Assembly: GCA_964059195.1 (NCBI GenBank)
Contig: CAXKWD010000009.1
Location: 87,579,432 to 87,643,431 of the forward strand
DNA from: Ectobius pallidus
Lineage: Eukaryota > Arthropoda > Insecta > Blattodea > Ectobiidae
Length of the DNA: 64,000 nucleotides
Reading direction: 5' to 3'
Part shown: one piece after another, positions 22,180 to 33,468 of the stretch
Numbering within the stretch: position 1 is the first letter of the stretch
How the letters are laid out: every line of letters starts with the position of its first letter
The notes under the pieces: generated by a model
The model's input: only the letters and a program-made list of their open reading frames with translations
What the model was told of the DNA's origin: nothing
The model's database searches: none
Made by a program: the position numbers and the translations under genes

Positions 22180-23053
22180 TTTACATAAGCAACAATGTAA
22201 CATATTGTGTGGATCTTGCTCACCGCTACGAGCGCTGCCGTCGGGCCGGTTGAAAAAAACTATATGGAGCTTCGCTACTGTTATACTATACTGTGGTATA
22301 ACAGTAGCGAAGCTCTAATGAAAGGAAAATGCATCCTTTTGACAGATCGTGCGACACTAGCACCCCAAGCGGCCAGCAGGATGGAACTAGCAAACAGCCA
22401 TTTCCAGCATTGGAAAGATACGAATATATGGCTGTATTTCTTCTTATTTTTAAAATTACCAGAACGAGATTATTACCGGAAAGGCATACTGGTGAACTCA
22501 CCAAATCATAGACTTTATGGTAATATAAATAAGTTGTAGTTTCAAGATCGATGACATTGTATATCTTATAAAGTATCAGACCGGTTTCCGTCCACCGTGT
22601 AAGCTACATCCCTACATCTTCAAGAATTTAATTGACCTACTACTAACATATACTGTACTTACACTGAAAATTCTGACAAATAAGAAAACTTAATAATTTC
22701 AATAAGCATGTAGTAGTACTAGTTCAGAAATTAGGGGGGAAAGAAAGTTCTATGGGCATATAGCACGATAGGCCTATGGTCAGTATCAGATGCAATAGCA
22801 AAACACTTTTGTCTTTTTCTTCATTTTGTTAAACACGATAAATTATTACAAAGTAAAGGATTAAACACGTTATCTTTATTCTCGACAGTTTAATTTTGTT
22901 AAATTCAATTATATAGGCCTAACATAACCTCGTGTTAAAACATTTTTAAAATTAGTAGGGTCAGGTGGGGTATTTGTAAAGAGGCCTATATAGGCATATT
23001 TAGAAACCATTGCATCGTTAGGATTTTCATTTATGATATACATATAAAAATAA

Positions 23054-23296
23054 TTAATTGTATATAGCATTTACAAGCCATTTTCTGCTCCTAAAATTAA
23101 AAGAAATAGGAGTAAATGCACTAGTATGGATGCAAGCATGATAATCACAAATTTGCAATTTAATTTCACAAATAACTGTTTTTGCTTACCTCTCAGGATC
23201 TTTAGGGAACCTGAAGAAAGATAAATCGGGAGAATTCCTTTGGCTGTTGGTGCAATTTTTAGCACCACAAGCATTTCCATAAAATATTGTTGACAT
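23054..23296 (-). CDS. Truncated THAP-domain protein, unit 5
   Basis: Exon 1 23296-23190. It shares the variants of unit 3 (GATAAATCG, CACTATCACC), which suggests duplication of a two-unit block. Confidence 0.7.
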
Positions 23297-24170
23297 TTTA
23301 CATAAGCAACAATGTAACATATTGTGTGGATCTTGCTCACCGCTACGAGCGCTGCCGTCGCGCCGGTTGAAAAAAACTATATGGAGCTTCGCTACTGTTA
23401 TACTATACTGTGGTATAACAGTAGCGAAGCTCTAATGAAAGGAAAATGCATCCTTTTGACAGATCGTGCGACACTATCACCCCAAGCGGCCAGCAGGATG
23501 GAACTAGCAAACAGCCATTTCCAGCATTGGAAAGATACGAATATATGGCTGTATTTCTTCTTATTTTTAAAATTACCAGAACGAGATTATTACCGGAAAG
23601 GCATACTGGTGAACTCACCAAATCATAGACTTTATGGTAATATAAATAAGTTGTAGTTTCAAGATCGATGACATTGTATATCTTATAAAGTATCAGACCG
23701 GTTTCCGTCCACCGTGTAAGCTACATCCCTACATCTTCAAGAATTTAATTGACCTACTACTAACATATACTGTACTTACACTGAAAATTCTGACAAATAA
23801 GAAAACTTAATAATTTCAATAAGCATGTAGTAGTACTAGTTCAGAAATTAGGGGGGAAAGAAAGTTCTATGGGCATATAGCACGATAGGCCTATGGTCAG
23901 TATCAGATGCAATAGCAAAACACTTTTGTCTTTTTCTTCATTTTGTTAAACACGATAAATTATTACAAAGTAAAGGATTAAACACGTTATCTTTATTCTC
24001 GACAGTTTAATTTTGTTAAATTCAATTATATAGGCCTAACATAACCTCGTGTTAAAACATTTTTAAAATTAGTAGGGTCAGGTGGGGTATTTGTAAAGAG
24101 GCCTATATAGGCATATTTAGAAACCATTGCATCGTTAGGATTTTCATTTATGATATACATATAAAAATAA

Positions 24171-24413
24171 TTAATTGTATATAGCATTTACAAGCCATTT
24201 TCTGCTCCTAAAATTAAAAGAAATAGGAGTAAATGCACTAGTATGGATGCAAGCATGATAATCACAAATTTGCAATTTAATTTCACAAATAACTGTTTTT
24301 GCTTACCTCTCAGGATCTTTAGGGAACCTGAAGAAAGATAAATCGGGAGAATTCCTTTGGCTGTTGGTGCAATTTATAGCACCACAAGCATTTCCATAAA
24401 ATATTGTTGACAT
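24171..24413 (-). CDS. Truncated THAP-domain protein, unit 6
   Basis: Exon 1 24413-24307. Here the zinc-finger start reads CGAINC where other units have CGAKNC, and upstream bases differ (GTGTGGTTCTTG, GCAGTCGCG). As the unit next to the outer end it is, like unit 1, more diverged than the middle. Confidence 0.7.
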
Positions 24414-24529
24414 TTTACATAAGCAACAATGTAACATATTGTGTGGTTCTTGCTCACCGCTACGAGCGCTGCAGTCGCGCCGGTTGAAAAAAACTGTATG
24501 GAGCTTCGCTACTGTTATACTATACTGTG

Positions 24530-24536
24530 GTATCAT
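24530..24536 (+). other. Target-site duplication, right, of the P-like array
   Basis: GTATCAT directly after the terminal CTGTG; the pair of 17794-17800. Confidence 0.7.
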
Positions 24537-24668
24537 GTTCTTGAGATACTATGAAGATCAGCGGAAGGAATTCTTCTATTCTTATGCTAGTTGAGCGTGT
24601 TTTGTTGTCATACGCCAATGCAGTAGAAAGATGACAAAACATTTTCACCATTGCAGTCATTACAATGT

Positions 24669-24983
24669 TATTCTCAGGGTAAGTAAGCCGTAGCATCGTG
24701 ATTGAGGCGCTGCGCTACAAACCGGAAGGTCGCGGGTTCGATCCCCGATGAGGCCGTTGAAGTTTTTCAATTGGCCTAATCCTTCCGGTGGCACTATGGC
24801 CCTGGGATCAACTCAATCTCCAACAAAAATGAGTACCAGAAGCAATCCTGGGTGTAAAGGCGGCCGGTGCGTAAGGCTGACAACCTTACGACTTTCAAGC
24901 GCCGAATGTCTAAATTATTGGAGCCTCAACCTCTTGGAACCCTCTGGGCCTTCAAGGCCTGTATAGGGAATACTTTACTTTAC
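24669..24983 (+). mobile_element. SINE-A copy 2
   Basis: Matches SINE-A from the CCGTAG head (about 24689) to the TTTACTTTACT tail. Candidate target duplication TTACAATGT at 24660-24668 and 24984-24992, with about 20 extra bases before the head. Confidence 0.85.
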
Positions 24984-24992
24984 TTACAATGT

Positions 24993-25815
24993 CATTTTAC
25001 CGATGATAATGTAATAAAAGTCATAAAATTTCAACCGTGAATTAAAAATGTGAAAAGGCTGCATTAAGACATTGTCTGTCAAGGTCACAGCTATAACATT
25101 TCCACGAGGCCCAAGAGGAGACCTGCACGTGAAATTTTTGAAATGCATTAACCTTTAATCACGTTAAAGCGTGACACGTTTGGGGAGGAGGCGAAGAATA
25201 AATGAGCATGACGTGGATTACGCATGGGGCCACTTTATGTATCCACATGCAAATGTTAAATTAGAGATTAGCTCAACGGGGTCTCAAGACGGGAGATTAA
25301 TAGCAAAATGTACGGTGAACGCTATTTCACAATAAAACAGAATTACAGTGTTGTGATAGTCAAGTTATCCTGATATGGCATTCGAAAAAACTAATTACAG
25401 CTTGTAAAGAGTAACTGTTATGAAGTGGCTTGGAACTGATTTGGAAACAAAGCTGTAACCAATTAACCACGCAAATTGAATTCTAAAATAAAGTAATTAC
25501 AAATCAACTGAATTACTGGACTCTAATTTAATTATTTAGTTTTAACAACACACAGGAGCCCGTAAAAGCAACTTATTTTCCCTGAAGCATGTGAGTACGT
25601 AGGGAAGTTATTAATTGAATAAGTTTCTCTATTTCTTTCTCTTTTTATTCATTCATTCAGTATGTATTATCCATTTGTTCATGTATTTCAAAACACTATA
25701 ATGCTATAATATCGTCAATAAAATAAAACAGAATCGATAATTAGCTCAACAACCTTTATTTCGAGCCATGGCGTTTCGATAGTTTTAAATCATCTTCAGG
25801 GCATTTTGCTATGCC
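24993..25815. other. Non-coding, nothing recognised
   Basis: No exon-like frame. Slightly less AT-rich near 25075-25300. Confidence 0.3.
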
Positions 25816-25819
25816 AACT

Positions 25820-26022
25820 TATATGTAGTAGCAATTAAAACTTAAAACGGCATTGTCTTCTAGCCCCGTACTTGTTGGTATTTTGAAGGTGGGCGGATTT
25901 CCAGCCTTGTTTATGACCGTTAGGTCAGAAAATTTTCCTAAGCACTCTGTTTTGAACATTCTCAGATTATGTTCTTCCTGAAGAGTAAGGGGCCAAGTCT
26001 TACGTCTGTATAATAACAGGAA
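25820..26022 (-). pseudogene. Non-LTR retrotransposon reverse-transcriptase tail remnant
   Basis: Minus-strand frame with LLLYRRKTWPLTLQEEHNLR followed by MFKTECLGKFSDLT. This resembles the LLYGCETWTL-x-x-EEHRLRVFENKVLRKIF stretch that follows the RT domain in many insect LINEs. The conserved LYGCE is changed to LYRRK and only about 35 residues match. The rest of the frame (to 26121 and to 25819) looks unrelated. Confidence 0.55.
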
Positions 26023-26184
26023 CCGGCAGGAAAATAAATTGTATTTAAAATTTTTATGTTTAGATTTCTGAACAGAAGACGCGAAGACAAAATTCTTTGA
26101 ATTGCATAAAAACAAGCACATCCTGATTTTAGGCCACGTTTACCTTCTGAGATTCCTATTATTTGTATAGGCTACGTAATTACT

Positions 26185-26490
26185 TGGGTTCGCCGTAGCG
26201 TAGTGATAGAGGCGTTGCGCTACAAACCAGAAAGTCGCGGGTTCGATTCCCGATGAGGTCATTGGAGTTTTTCAATTGGCCTAATCCTTCTGGTGGCACT
26301 GTGGCCCTGGGGTCGACTCAGCCTCTAACAGAAATGAGTGCCGGGAGCAATCCTGGGGTAAAGGCGGCCGGTGCGTAAGGCTGACAACCTTACCACCTTC
26401 ATGTGCTGATTGTCTAAAAATCTGGGAGCCTCAACCTCCTGGAACCCTCTGGGCCTCTACGGCCTGTATAAGGATCACTTTACTTTACTT
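26185..26490 (+). mobile_element. SINE-A copy 3, full length
   Basis: Same head, body and (TTTACTT)n tail as copy 1. Perfect 12-bp target duplication TACGTAATTACT at 26173-26184 and 26491-26502. Confidence 0.92.
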
Positions 26491-26502
26491 TACGTAATTA
26501 CT

Positions 26503-27960
26503 GCTCCCAGATATTTTTCTCCACTTGAGAAATGCTTTTACGTAGAATCTGAACATTTTACTGAGTAAATTCATATTTCAAAATGTTGTTCAAAACCGTT
26601 TCTGTTGTACAAAATTGCTATGAAAATGCACATGGATTTTAGCTTACTTTAACTCCTATCCTTTCATTTACAATTTGCAATGCATTATACAAATATGATG
26701 CTGTTCCCGGTAATTCACATCTCATTAAACGCTGAAACTCCTGAGGGTGTAATCCAACATTTGCAAACATGCATTTACAACATCATATTTGCAGATGGTG
26801 TTTGTTAATGCAGCATAGTTGTTTTAATACTGCATTGCATGTTACGTAAAAATTTAAATAGCGTTTCTATGCAACGGGAATTGACGCTTTACGAATTACG
26901 TATCACAAAATATTTTCCAGTTCTACAAACTATACTTAAGTATGAAATAATCTTTTAATTACGTGCTTGAAGCGAAGAATGGGCCTCTGGGACAGAATCT
27001 GTAAAGCTAGTGGCAATATTAACTGGTTCCGGTAAGTTTAATAATACCTCTCCCCACTATAAGAGGCCTATGATTAAACTTGGCAGACAGGCAAGATGTG
27101 TTAGTCTTTATTTCTGAAGTTTTAGAAGGCAATCCTTATTTTTGGTTACCATCATCAAAACGTTAATTACTATTTATTTATTCATGCTTTTGTTTGTGGT
27201 ATTTTTTGTTTGTTTTTTAACCGAAAGAGCATTTGTAGGTGACTTGGTACTGAGCGCCAAAGTATTTAATTTCATTTGTTATTAGACTATATTGTATTTT
27301 ACGATAATAATTCCTCTAATTTATTAAGTTAAATAACATCTCTACTGTCTTGGCACAATGGTTGTATTTATTTAATAAAGGACATACGAAGCTTACAGGA
27401 CCTTCGAGTACCAAACAGCATTGCATGTTTCAAGATTGTCGGTGGGTGGTATTCGTGAAGCGGGCTGAGTTCAGTTTCAGGCGTAAGGATGGCACGATAA
27501 AGAATTTTAATTAAGGTACAAAACACCCATATGTGGATGCAGCTGGAAATAACTCGCTTCAGGGTTTCAAGTTAAAATCGTAAAAAAAAACCGTAGTGAT
27601 AGTTTCGTTCTTTCGCCTGACATGATTCACTTCTATACTGACCAATTCAAAGGAGACCGTTTGAAACAAATGGTAATAGACTGTCATAGGTATTGCGTAT
27701 TCATTCGTATACCTTAGCCTACAGTGAGTATATTACGATACGAGGGTCAGAAGGGTAGGCTATTTAAACATAGCCTAATCGAGGAAAGGTAAGAAAAAAC
27801 GAGATGATTTTGAGGTTTATTTATTTCCGAGAGTCTATTATACACTTCACAGTCACGTATGGCATTGGATTTTTAAATGAAAAGAAGTTCAAAAAATTGT
27901 CATTGTTAATACACACACAGCGGTTGTTCTCTATTTGCATGCGTTGACAGCATTGGAATA
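26503..27960. other. Non-coding, nothing recognised
   Basis: No long frame, no repeat match noticed, no tRNA. Confidence 0.3.
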
Positions 27961-27964
27961 TCTG

Positions 27965-28850
27965 CTCAAAAACGAAACTACGCTGTGAAGTAGTAACTTA
28001 ATCCATGCACAGGTGAAAAAAAAAAGACTGTGCTGTGAATTGGTAACTTAGCGATTCGTACATAAATAAGAATGAAAAACTGTTGCGAATTGATCACCTA
28101 GAAAAGGTAAAGTTGAAAACAAGACTGCGAATTGGTTACATAGATAAAGTGAGAATGAAAAACTAGGCTGCGAATTGGTTACCTAGATAAGATGAGCATG
28201 AAAAACTAGGCTGGGAATTGATTACCTAGATAAGGTGAGAATGAAAAACTAGGCTGCGAATTGGTTACCTAGATAAGGTGAGAATGAAAATACTATGTTG
28301 CGAACTGGTTACCTAGAATAGGTAAGATTGAAAACTAAGCTACGAATTGGTTACCTAGATAAGGTGAGACTGAAAAACTGTGCTGCGAGTTGGTTACCTA
28401 GATAACGTGAGAACGAAAAACCAGGCTGCGAATTGGTTACCGAGATAAGGTGAGAATGAAAAACTAGGCTGCGAATTGGCTACCTACTCGTAGATAAGAT
28501 GAGAATGGAAAAAAACTATGTTGCGAATTGAATACTTAAATAGATAATACTGAAAGCTAGGCTACGAATTGGTTACCTAGGTAAGGTGAGAATGAAAAAT
28601 TAGGCTGCGAATTGGTTACCTACTCGTAGATAAGATGAGAATGAAAAAACTATGTTGCTAATTGGATACTTAATATATATAGTATTAAAAGCTAGGCTGC
28701 GAATTGGTTACCGAGATAAGGTGAGAATGAAAAACTAGGCTGCGAATTGGGTACTTAAAATAGATAATATTGAAAGCTAGGCTACGAATTGGTTACCTAG
28801 ATAAGGTGAGACTGAAAAACTATGCTGCTAGTTGGTTACTTAGCAATCGA
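27965..28850 (+). repeat. 43-bp minisatellite (GAATTGGTTACCTAGATAAG type)
   Basis: About 18 copies of a roughly 43-bp unit: GCGAATTGGTTACCTAGATA then AGGTGAGAATGAAAAACTAGGCT. Middle copies are well conserved, edges decay. Some copies have TACTCGTAGATAAGATG insertions. Stops occur in all frames, so it is not coding. Confidence 0.9.
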
Positions 28851-28852
28851 TA

Positions 28853-28856
<4 letters not shown>

Positions 28857-28891
<35 letters not shown>
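28857..28891 (+). repeat. (AT)n microsatellite
   Basis: About 17 dinucleotides ending the 43-bp minisatellite region. Confidence 0.95.
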
Positions 28892-28892
<1 letters not shown>

Positions 28893-28894
28893 TA

Positions 28895-30225
28895 ATTGGT
28901 AATCTAGGATTCGATACATAATACGAAAGTGAATTTAGTTGCCTAACAATATATTGTATATACCATATACATTCACACCTATGAATTTATTTACCTACAA
29001 ATCCGTTCATAAGAAAAGAGTGATGAAACTAGATTGCTATTTTGGTTATCTAGCTGTTCATCCAGTGAGGCCCTCATGCCTTGTCAGGTATGTATGTGAT
29101 CCGAAACTTAATTCCTCTCCCGACAGGTCGCGGTCCTGCACAGTCCATGGCTCCTCAATATGGGATGAATATATTTTTGAAATATAAACAATTAAAACAT
29201 GTTTTTATTGAATTTTTCTAATGCATTTGTTAGCCGACTTCAAAATAATTAAAAACTGGATATATTTCATTTTGAAAATACCTCCTTCAATTTCTATACG
29301 AAAGTTATCAGAATGGGTACAATAATTTCAGTTTTATCAATAGGAAACTATTGATAAATCAACTTACCGCCTGCATGGAATTAAGAACTTCGAATGTCTG
29401 GCAACTTACCTAGAAAGAGTAAAAGAAAACTGAATCAGTAATCTAGCTTTAGACCATAAAATGCATAGGCCTCTTCTCAAGGAAGCAAATCATAAATTGT
29501 ATGTATAAGTTCTCACTACATGAATATAAATTAGCTATTAGGCTATCTGAGTTATGCACGTTTGATATTTACGATCTGCTCTGCAAATATTTTAGTTGTT
29601 AAAAAATATATCATTAGTCTGTCAAATAAATTTGATACAAATATAGGTCATGCTTAATTATTAATTATTATAATTATTAACAGTAATTATTATAGTACAG
29701 ATTCCTAATTATAATATTGCAACATTATCTACCTTAGTGATAGGAATGTTCATCACAGGCACGTTTTGCAGAAAATGATTTGTATTTTGTGGGATTTGGC
29801 AGCTAGGCTCTGGAAGAGTTCAAAGAACTGTTCGGTCAGTGTCTCTGTTGTCAGACACAATCTTGCAGAAGATGATTCGCATGCCTTCGCATTCAGCAGC
29901 ATCATTCGAACGAACACAACAACGGCATAACTCAAATCTAATCAAATGAATGTACTGAATGCATTAGTATGTGCCAGAATTTCAGCTAACGCAAATCCCT
30001 TGCGAATCTTTCGCACTCTCCCCTTTATGAAAAATGCCAGAAAACAGGAATTTAGCTAAGTAATTAGGTTCACCATTATACAATCGTTTATAACCACATA
30101 AAAAATGCTTAAAAATATATATGAACTGTCAGTTAATGATAACCTGAACATATAGGCCTAGGTTATACCCAAGGCTACAATATACCAGCCTTGGGTTATA
30201 CCATCTCTTTAACCCTGATTTACCG
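28895..30225. other. Non-coding, nothing recognised
   Basis: AT-rich. A short hairpin built on AGGTTATACCCAAGG and CCTTGGGTTATACC lies at about 30158-30204. Confidence 0.35.
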
Positions 30226-30233
30226 GTTATAAT

Positions 30234-30660
30234 TACGGATGGGTCGATACCAGATTTTCTCGATACTCGATACATGATTTTTTCCTCGATACTCGATACC
30301 GTCAAAATTTCCAGTTTCAATAAGTAGGTACATTAAAAATTAAAAGTTGAGAGAACTGTGTAATACCAACTAAATTAGTTAAGTGTGCATATTTAATTAG
30401 ACAAAATTTAATATCATCAGTAGCCTATAATAAAGTTATTTTTAAAGTCTACAATAAAACTAAAATTAGTTTTTGAAACAGTCCACTTACAAATTTTTGT
30501 TAAAAAATAGCCTACTAGAATTCTCACTTAATTGCAGAATTGCAGTATTACCAAAGTATCGAAAAAGTACCAACCGAGTTTTCTGTAGTATCGCTCGATG
30601 CCGATACCATGCAAGTATCGAGAGTATCGAGGTATCGAAAGTATCGAGGACCCATCTCTA
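30234..30660 (+). mobile_element. hAT-type MITE with GTATCGA-rich ends
   Basis: Perfect 8-bp target duplication GTTATAAT at 30226-30233 and 30661-30668. Ends TACGGATGGGTCGATA and TATCGAGGACCCATCTCTA form imperfect inverted repeats. Both subterminal zones are dense in CGATACTCGATAC and its complement. 427 bp, no transposase. Confidence 0.85.
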
Positions 30661-30669
30661 GTTATAATG

Positions 30670-32345
30670 AAACAGCACAGCGAAACCACCATCAAGCTGT
30701 AAACAATCCGTCAGCGAATACATTAATACTGGCTCATAGAAAAGTAAGGCGTGTTTAAAATGAAATATATGCTACTCGCAATAAAGTTTAAACTAGATTT
30801 CACATTAATTTTAGCTTCAAAGTTAACCATAATCGTTAGCATTTACTCTTCTGTTTCATTGTTATGAATTATTCATTGAATGGATTCCTTATAGGGCGTT
30901 GGAACGAGATATCGAAACGAAACATTCTGTTCGACTTTTAAACATTTTAATTTTAATATTTAGCCAAAATATTTATTTTAACTCAACGGTACGGTACTCA
31001 AATTAAACCGGAGCGAAAAAATATTTAGACTGATACCTTACACATATGTAATGATCCAGTATTCGCTTTAAAAGTGTAATTCATTTACCGGTTTGTGGCA
31101 GCTCGGCCTCTGAATGGCTGTCTTCGAGAGCCAATCTAAACTCTTCGTGTGAACGAACATCGTAAAATATTATTTTTTATTTTATTTTATTTATTTTTAT
31201 TTTTTGCGACAAAATATTGTCAATATGGTAGAATAAACACACAGTTATTGCTATGAAAAGCGAGAAAATAGCAACATTCAAATCATAAATTTAGAGAAAG
31301 CCATGTGATTGTTTCATATACGATATTTAATTAGCATATCTAGCTCGATTCTATTTGTTAAAATGGAAAGACTCTACACTCTACAGTACACACTGATGTT
31401 ACATACGCTAATTTTTTTAGACTGTTTGTTGCAACCAATAACGGCGTGGGGTAAAGAGAGCATGATGTCCTTTCAGAGAATAGGATGTGCAACAAGACTC
31501 GTAAAGATAACTTAATTCTAGCTGATGCATATGGCATTGTTCCGACAATTGTGGGATGTGACATCACTCTCAACATGACTTCATTTCATACGAAACACGA
31601 CAAGCAGTGAAAAATGATACTTCGGTGCATTATGCAGATGGACGGCACAATATAATATTTCCCATACTGCCAAGACTAGCTGACTTGAGAGAAGATAATA
31701 ATATCAAGAAACTGTGGTCTATGTATAGATATGTCTTACTCGCTTCTTTTTCTACTTTTTTGTTTAATAACAAGTCACTTCCCATTTTAAAGCAAAAACC
31801 CTTTCTGCAGTTTTAAACATCTTCACAATCGTGAACAAACACTGTCAAATGAACATCTGCTGTTTGAATGAATACCAACGCACCCTACTGTTTAAATACG
31901 AAACTAGAACACCACCAAAATGTATAAATTTCTGTTTACAATGCGTAGTAACTTTTGGCCCACTCTGTATAGATCTACTGAGTTCTCTGTATTGTTACAC
32001 TAAGTATACGGCTTACATAACGGGCAACCATGAAAAAAACCTATCCACGGGTTTGAACCTAAGACCTCCCGAATGCGTGTCCAAGACGATCGGTACAAAA
32101 TAAATGTTATTTTCTAGCAGAAAACTTACATGGAGTGTTCGCTGAAAACTTAATATCTGTTATCTCACTAATATAAAATGTAAAACTTAGTACCGGTACT
32201 ATAACTTGAAGCCAACTACTAGTAGTACACTAGAATAAGACTACTATTTACAATGACTTGTGAATATTATGTTCTATGTACATCTGATATTCCTAAGGGC
32301 AACAGTTCGTGTCAAATATAAGGTCTGTTCCAACAGCTTAATCCT
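30670..32345. other. Non-coding, nothing recognised
   Basis: Frames at 31309, 31358, 31607 and 31831 overlap on opposite strands and show no domain. A weak SINE-C-like box (GGGTTTGAACCTAAGACCTC) is at about 32049. Confidence 0.35.
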
Positions 32346-32346
32346 T

Positions 32347-32587
32347 GTCAGGTAGCACGACGCATGCGCACATGGCCTACTCCTGAACTGTCAGGTAGCA
32401 CGACGCATGCGCACACAGCCTGCTCCTGAACTGTCAGGTAGCACGACGCATGCGCACACAGCCTACTCCTGAACTGTCAGGTAGCACGACGCATGCGCAC
32501 TCAGCCTACTCCTGAACTGTCAGGTAGCACGACGCATGCGCACACATCCTGCTCCTGAACTGTCAGGTAGCACGACGCATGCGCACA
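32347..32587 (+). repeat. 43-bp minisatellite with NRF1-like site, six copies
   Basis: TCAGGTAGCACGACGCATGC begins at 32348, 32391, 32434, 32477, 32520 and 32563, an exact 43-bp period. Every unit holds GACGCATGCGCAC, close to the NRF1/Ewg palindrome GCGCATGCGC. Copies differ at only a few bases. Units are GC-rich against an AT-rich background. Confidence 0.92.
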
Positions 32588-32820
32588 CTCTATTTCGCTG
32601 CGCTTAACAGTACATGACATGGCTGAGGAAACATACCTATAGATTAAATTATATTGTAACGGATTGTCATGGAAATAATCTAAATGAAATACTAATGATA
32701 TTCGTGCTCTTTCATTAATGTTACACTCGATTGTAAATTTACCGTATCCTTATAGAGACTGTAATATATATTAGATGTAGAATTATTATCTATGAAAAAT
32801 CATCTGAAAACTCACGATTC

Positions 32821-33070
32821 TCAATGTGATCTTTTTTCCCTCCAGTCGGTCGAATTTGTGGAATTATCAAGATAAACTTTCAATACTCTATCACTAGTGT
32901 TATCACTGTCTTCATCATAAGGATTCATGTACACCATTCTAATTAAATCAACGAATATATAATTACTTAAAGATATTAGAAATGGAACTAAAATTGAACT
33001 CCACAAATCACCATTTCCATGGCTATCAAATATTATATTGTAGCAATAAAAGCAGTAGGCCATGAGTACA
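32821..33070 (-). CDS. Possible terminal exon of an unknown membrane protein
   Basis: Minus-strand frame beginning after a possible acceptor CTTATAG near 33079, or at Met 33063. It has a hydrophobic stretch SSILVPFLISLSNYIFVDLI (residues 22-41), then an acidic, polar tail (NPYDEDSDNTSD) and a stop at 32821. One membrane helix with a charged C-terminal tail would suit the last exon of a multi-pass protein. No upstream exon or family is recognised, and chance is not excluded. Confidence 0.25.
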
Positions 33071-33284
33071 TAAATGGACTATAAGACACATAATTCCGGA
33101 TATTTAAGTTTACATCAGGAATTGATTAACTGTACTTTTAGTTTATTAAAAGTCAACTTATTTATTGTTTAGTTACTCATTTTATTCCAATTTTTAAAAA
33201 AGTATCATTTCATTTTGTTTGCTAGGGATGGGATTCGGGCACTTTATTAACCAAAACTATTTGGCCACAAACTACAGTTTACAG

Positions 33285-33355
33285 TTATATATATAAATTT
33301 ATAAATATATATATTTATATATATTTAATTATATATTTATATATAAATTTACACA
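33285..33355. repeat. AT-rich low-complexity palindromic run
   Basis: ATATATAAATTTATAAATAT words repeated in both orientations. Confidence 0.8.
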
Positions 33356-33468
33356 GTTCTTGAAGTTGTGGCAGAAAACTTAAAACTTAGTTCACCATAT
33401 ATGATACACAGAATTTAACAATAATTATAAACCATTAAAAAGAACTGAGGAGAACAATATGTGATAAT

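Larger units (their letters stand above)
17801..24529 (-). mobile_element. Tandem array of six 1117-bp P-like THAP elements
   Basis: Six head-to-tail copies with an exact 1117-bp period (first period 1119). The outermost ends, CACAGTATAGTATAAC and GTTATACTATACTGTG followed inward by AGTAGCGAAGCTC and its complement, form a 29-bp inverted repeat. Each internal junction is a fused pair of these ends, so every unit is a complete transposon-like element. The left outer end carries an extra 16-bp copy of the terminus. The array as a whole is flanked by GTATCAT on both sides. Each unit has a two-exon THAP start on the minus strand and no catalytic domain. THAP plus about 8-bp duplication and CA-starting ends point to the P superfamily. 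Units 3-6 share AAAACAC and CATAACCTCGTG variants that units 1-2 lack; the outermost copy is the most diverged. Confidence 0.9.

Noticed and set aside
24748..24966. Short frames such as 24748-24966 and 10986-11288
   Set aside because: They are translations of SINE-A, recurring wherever the SINE does.
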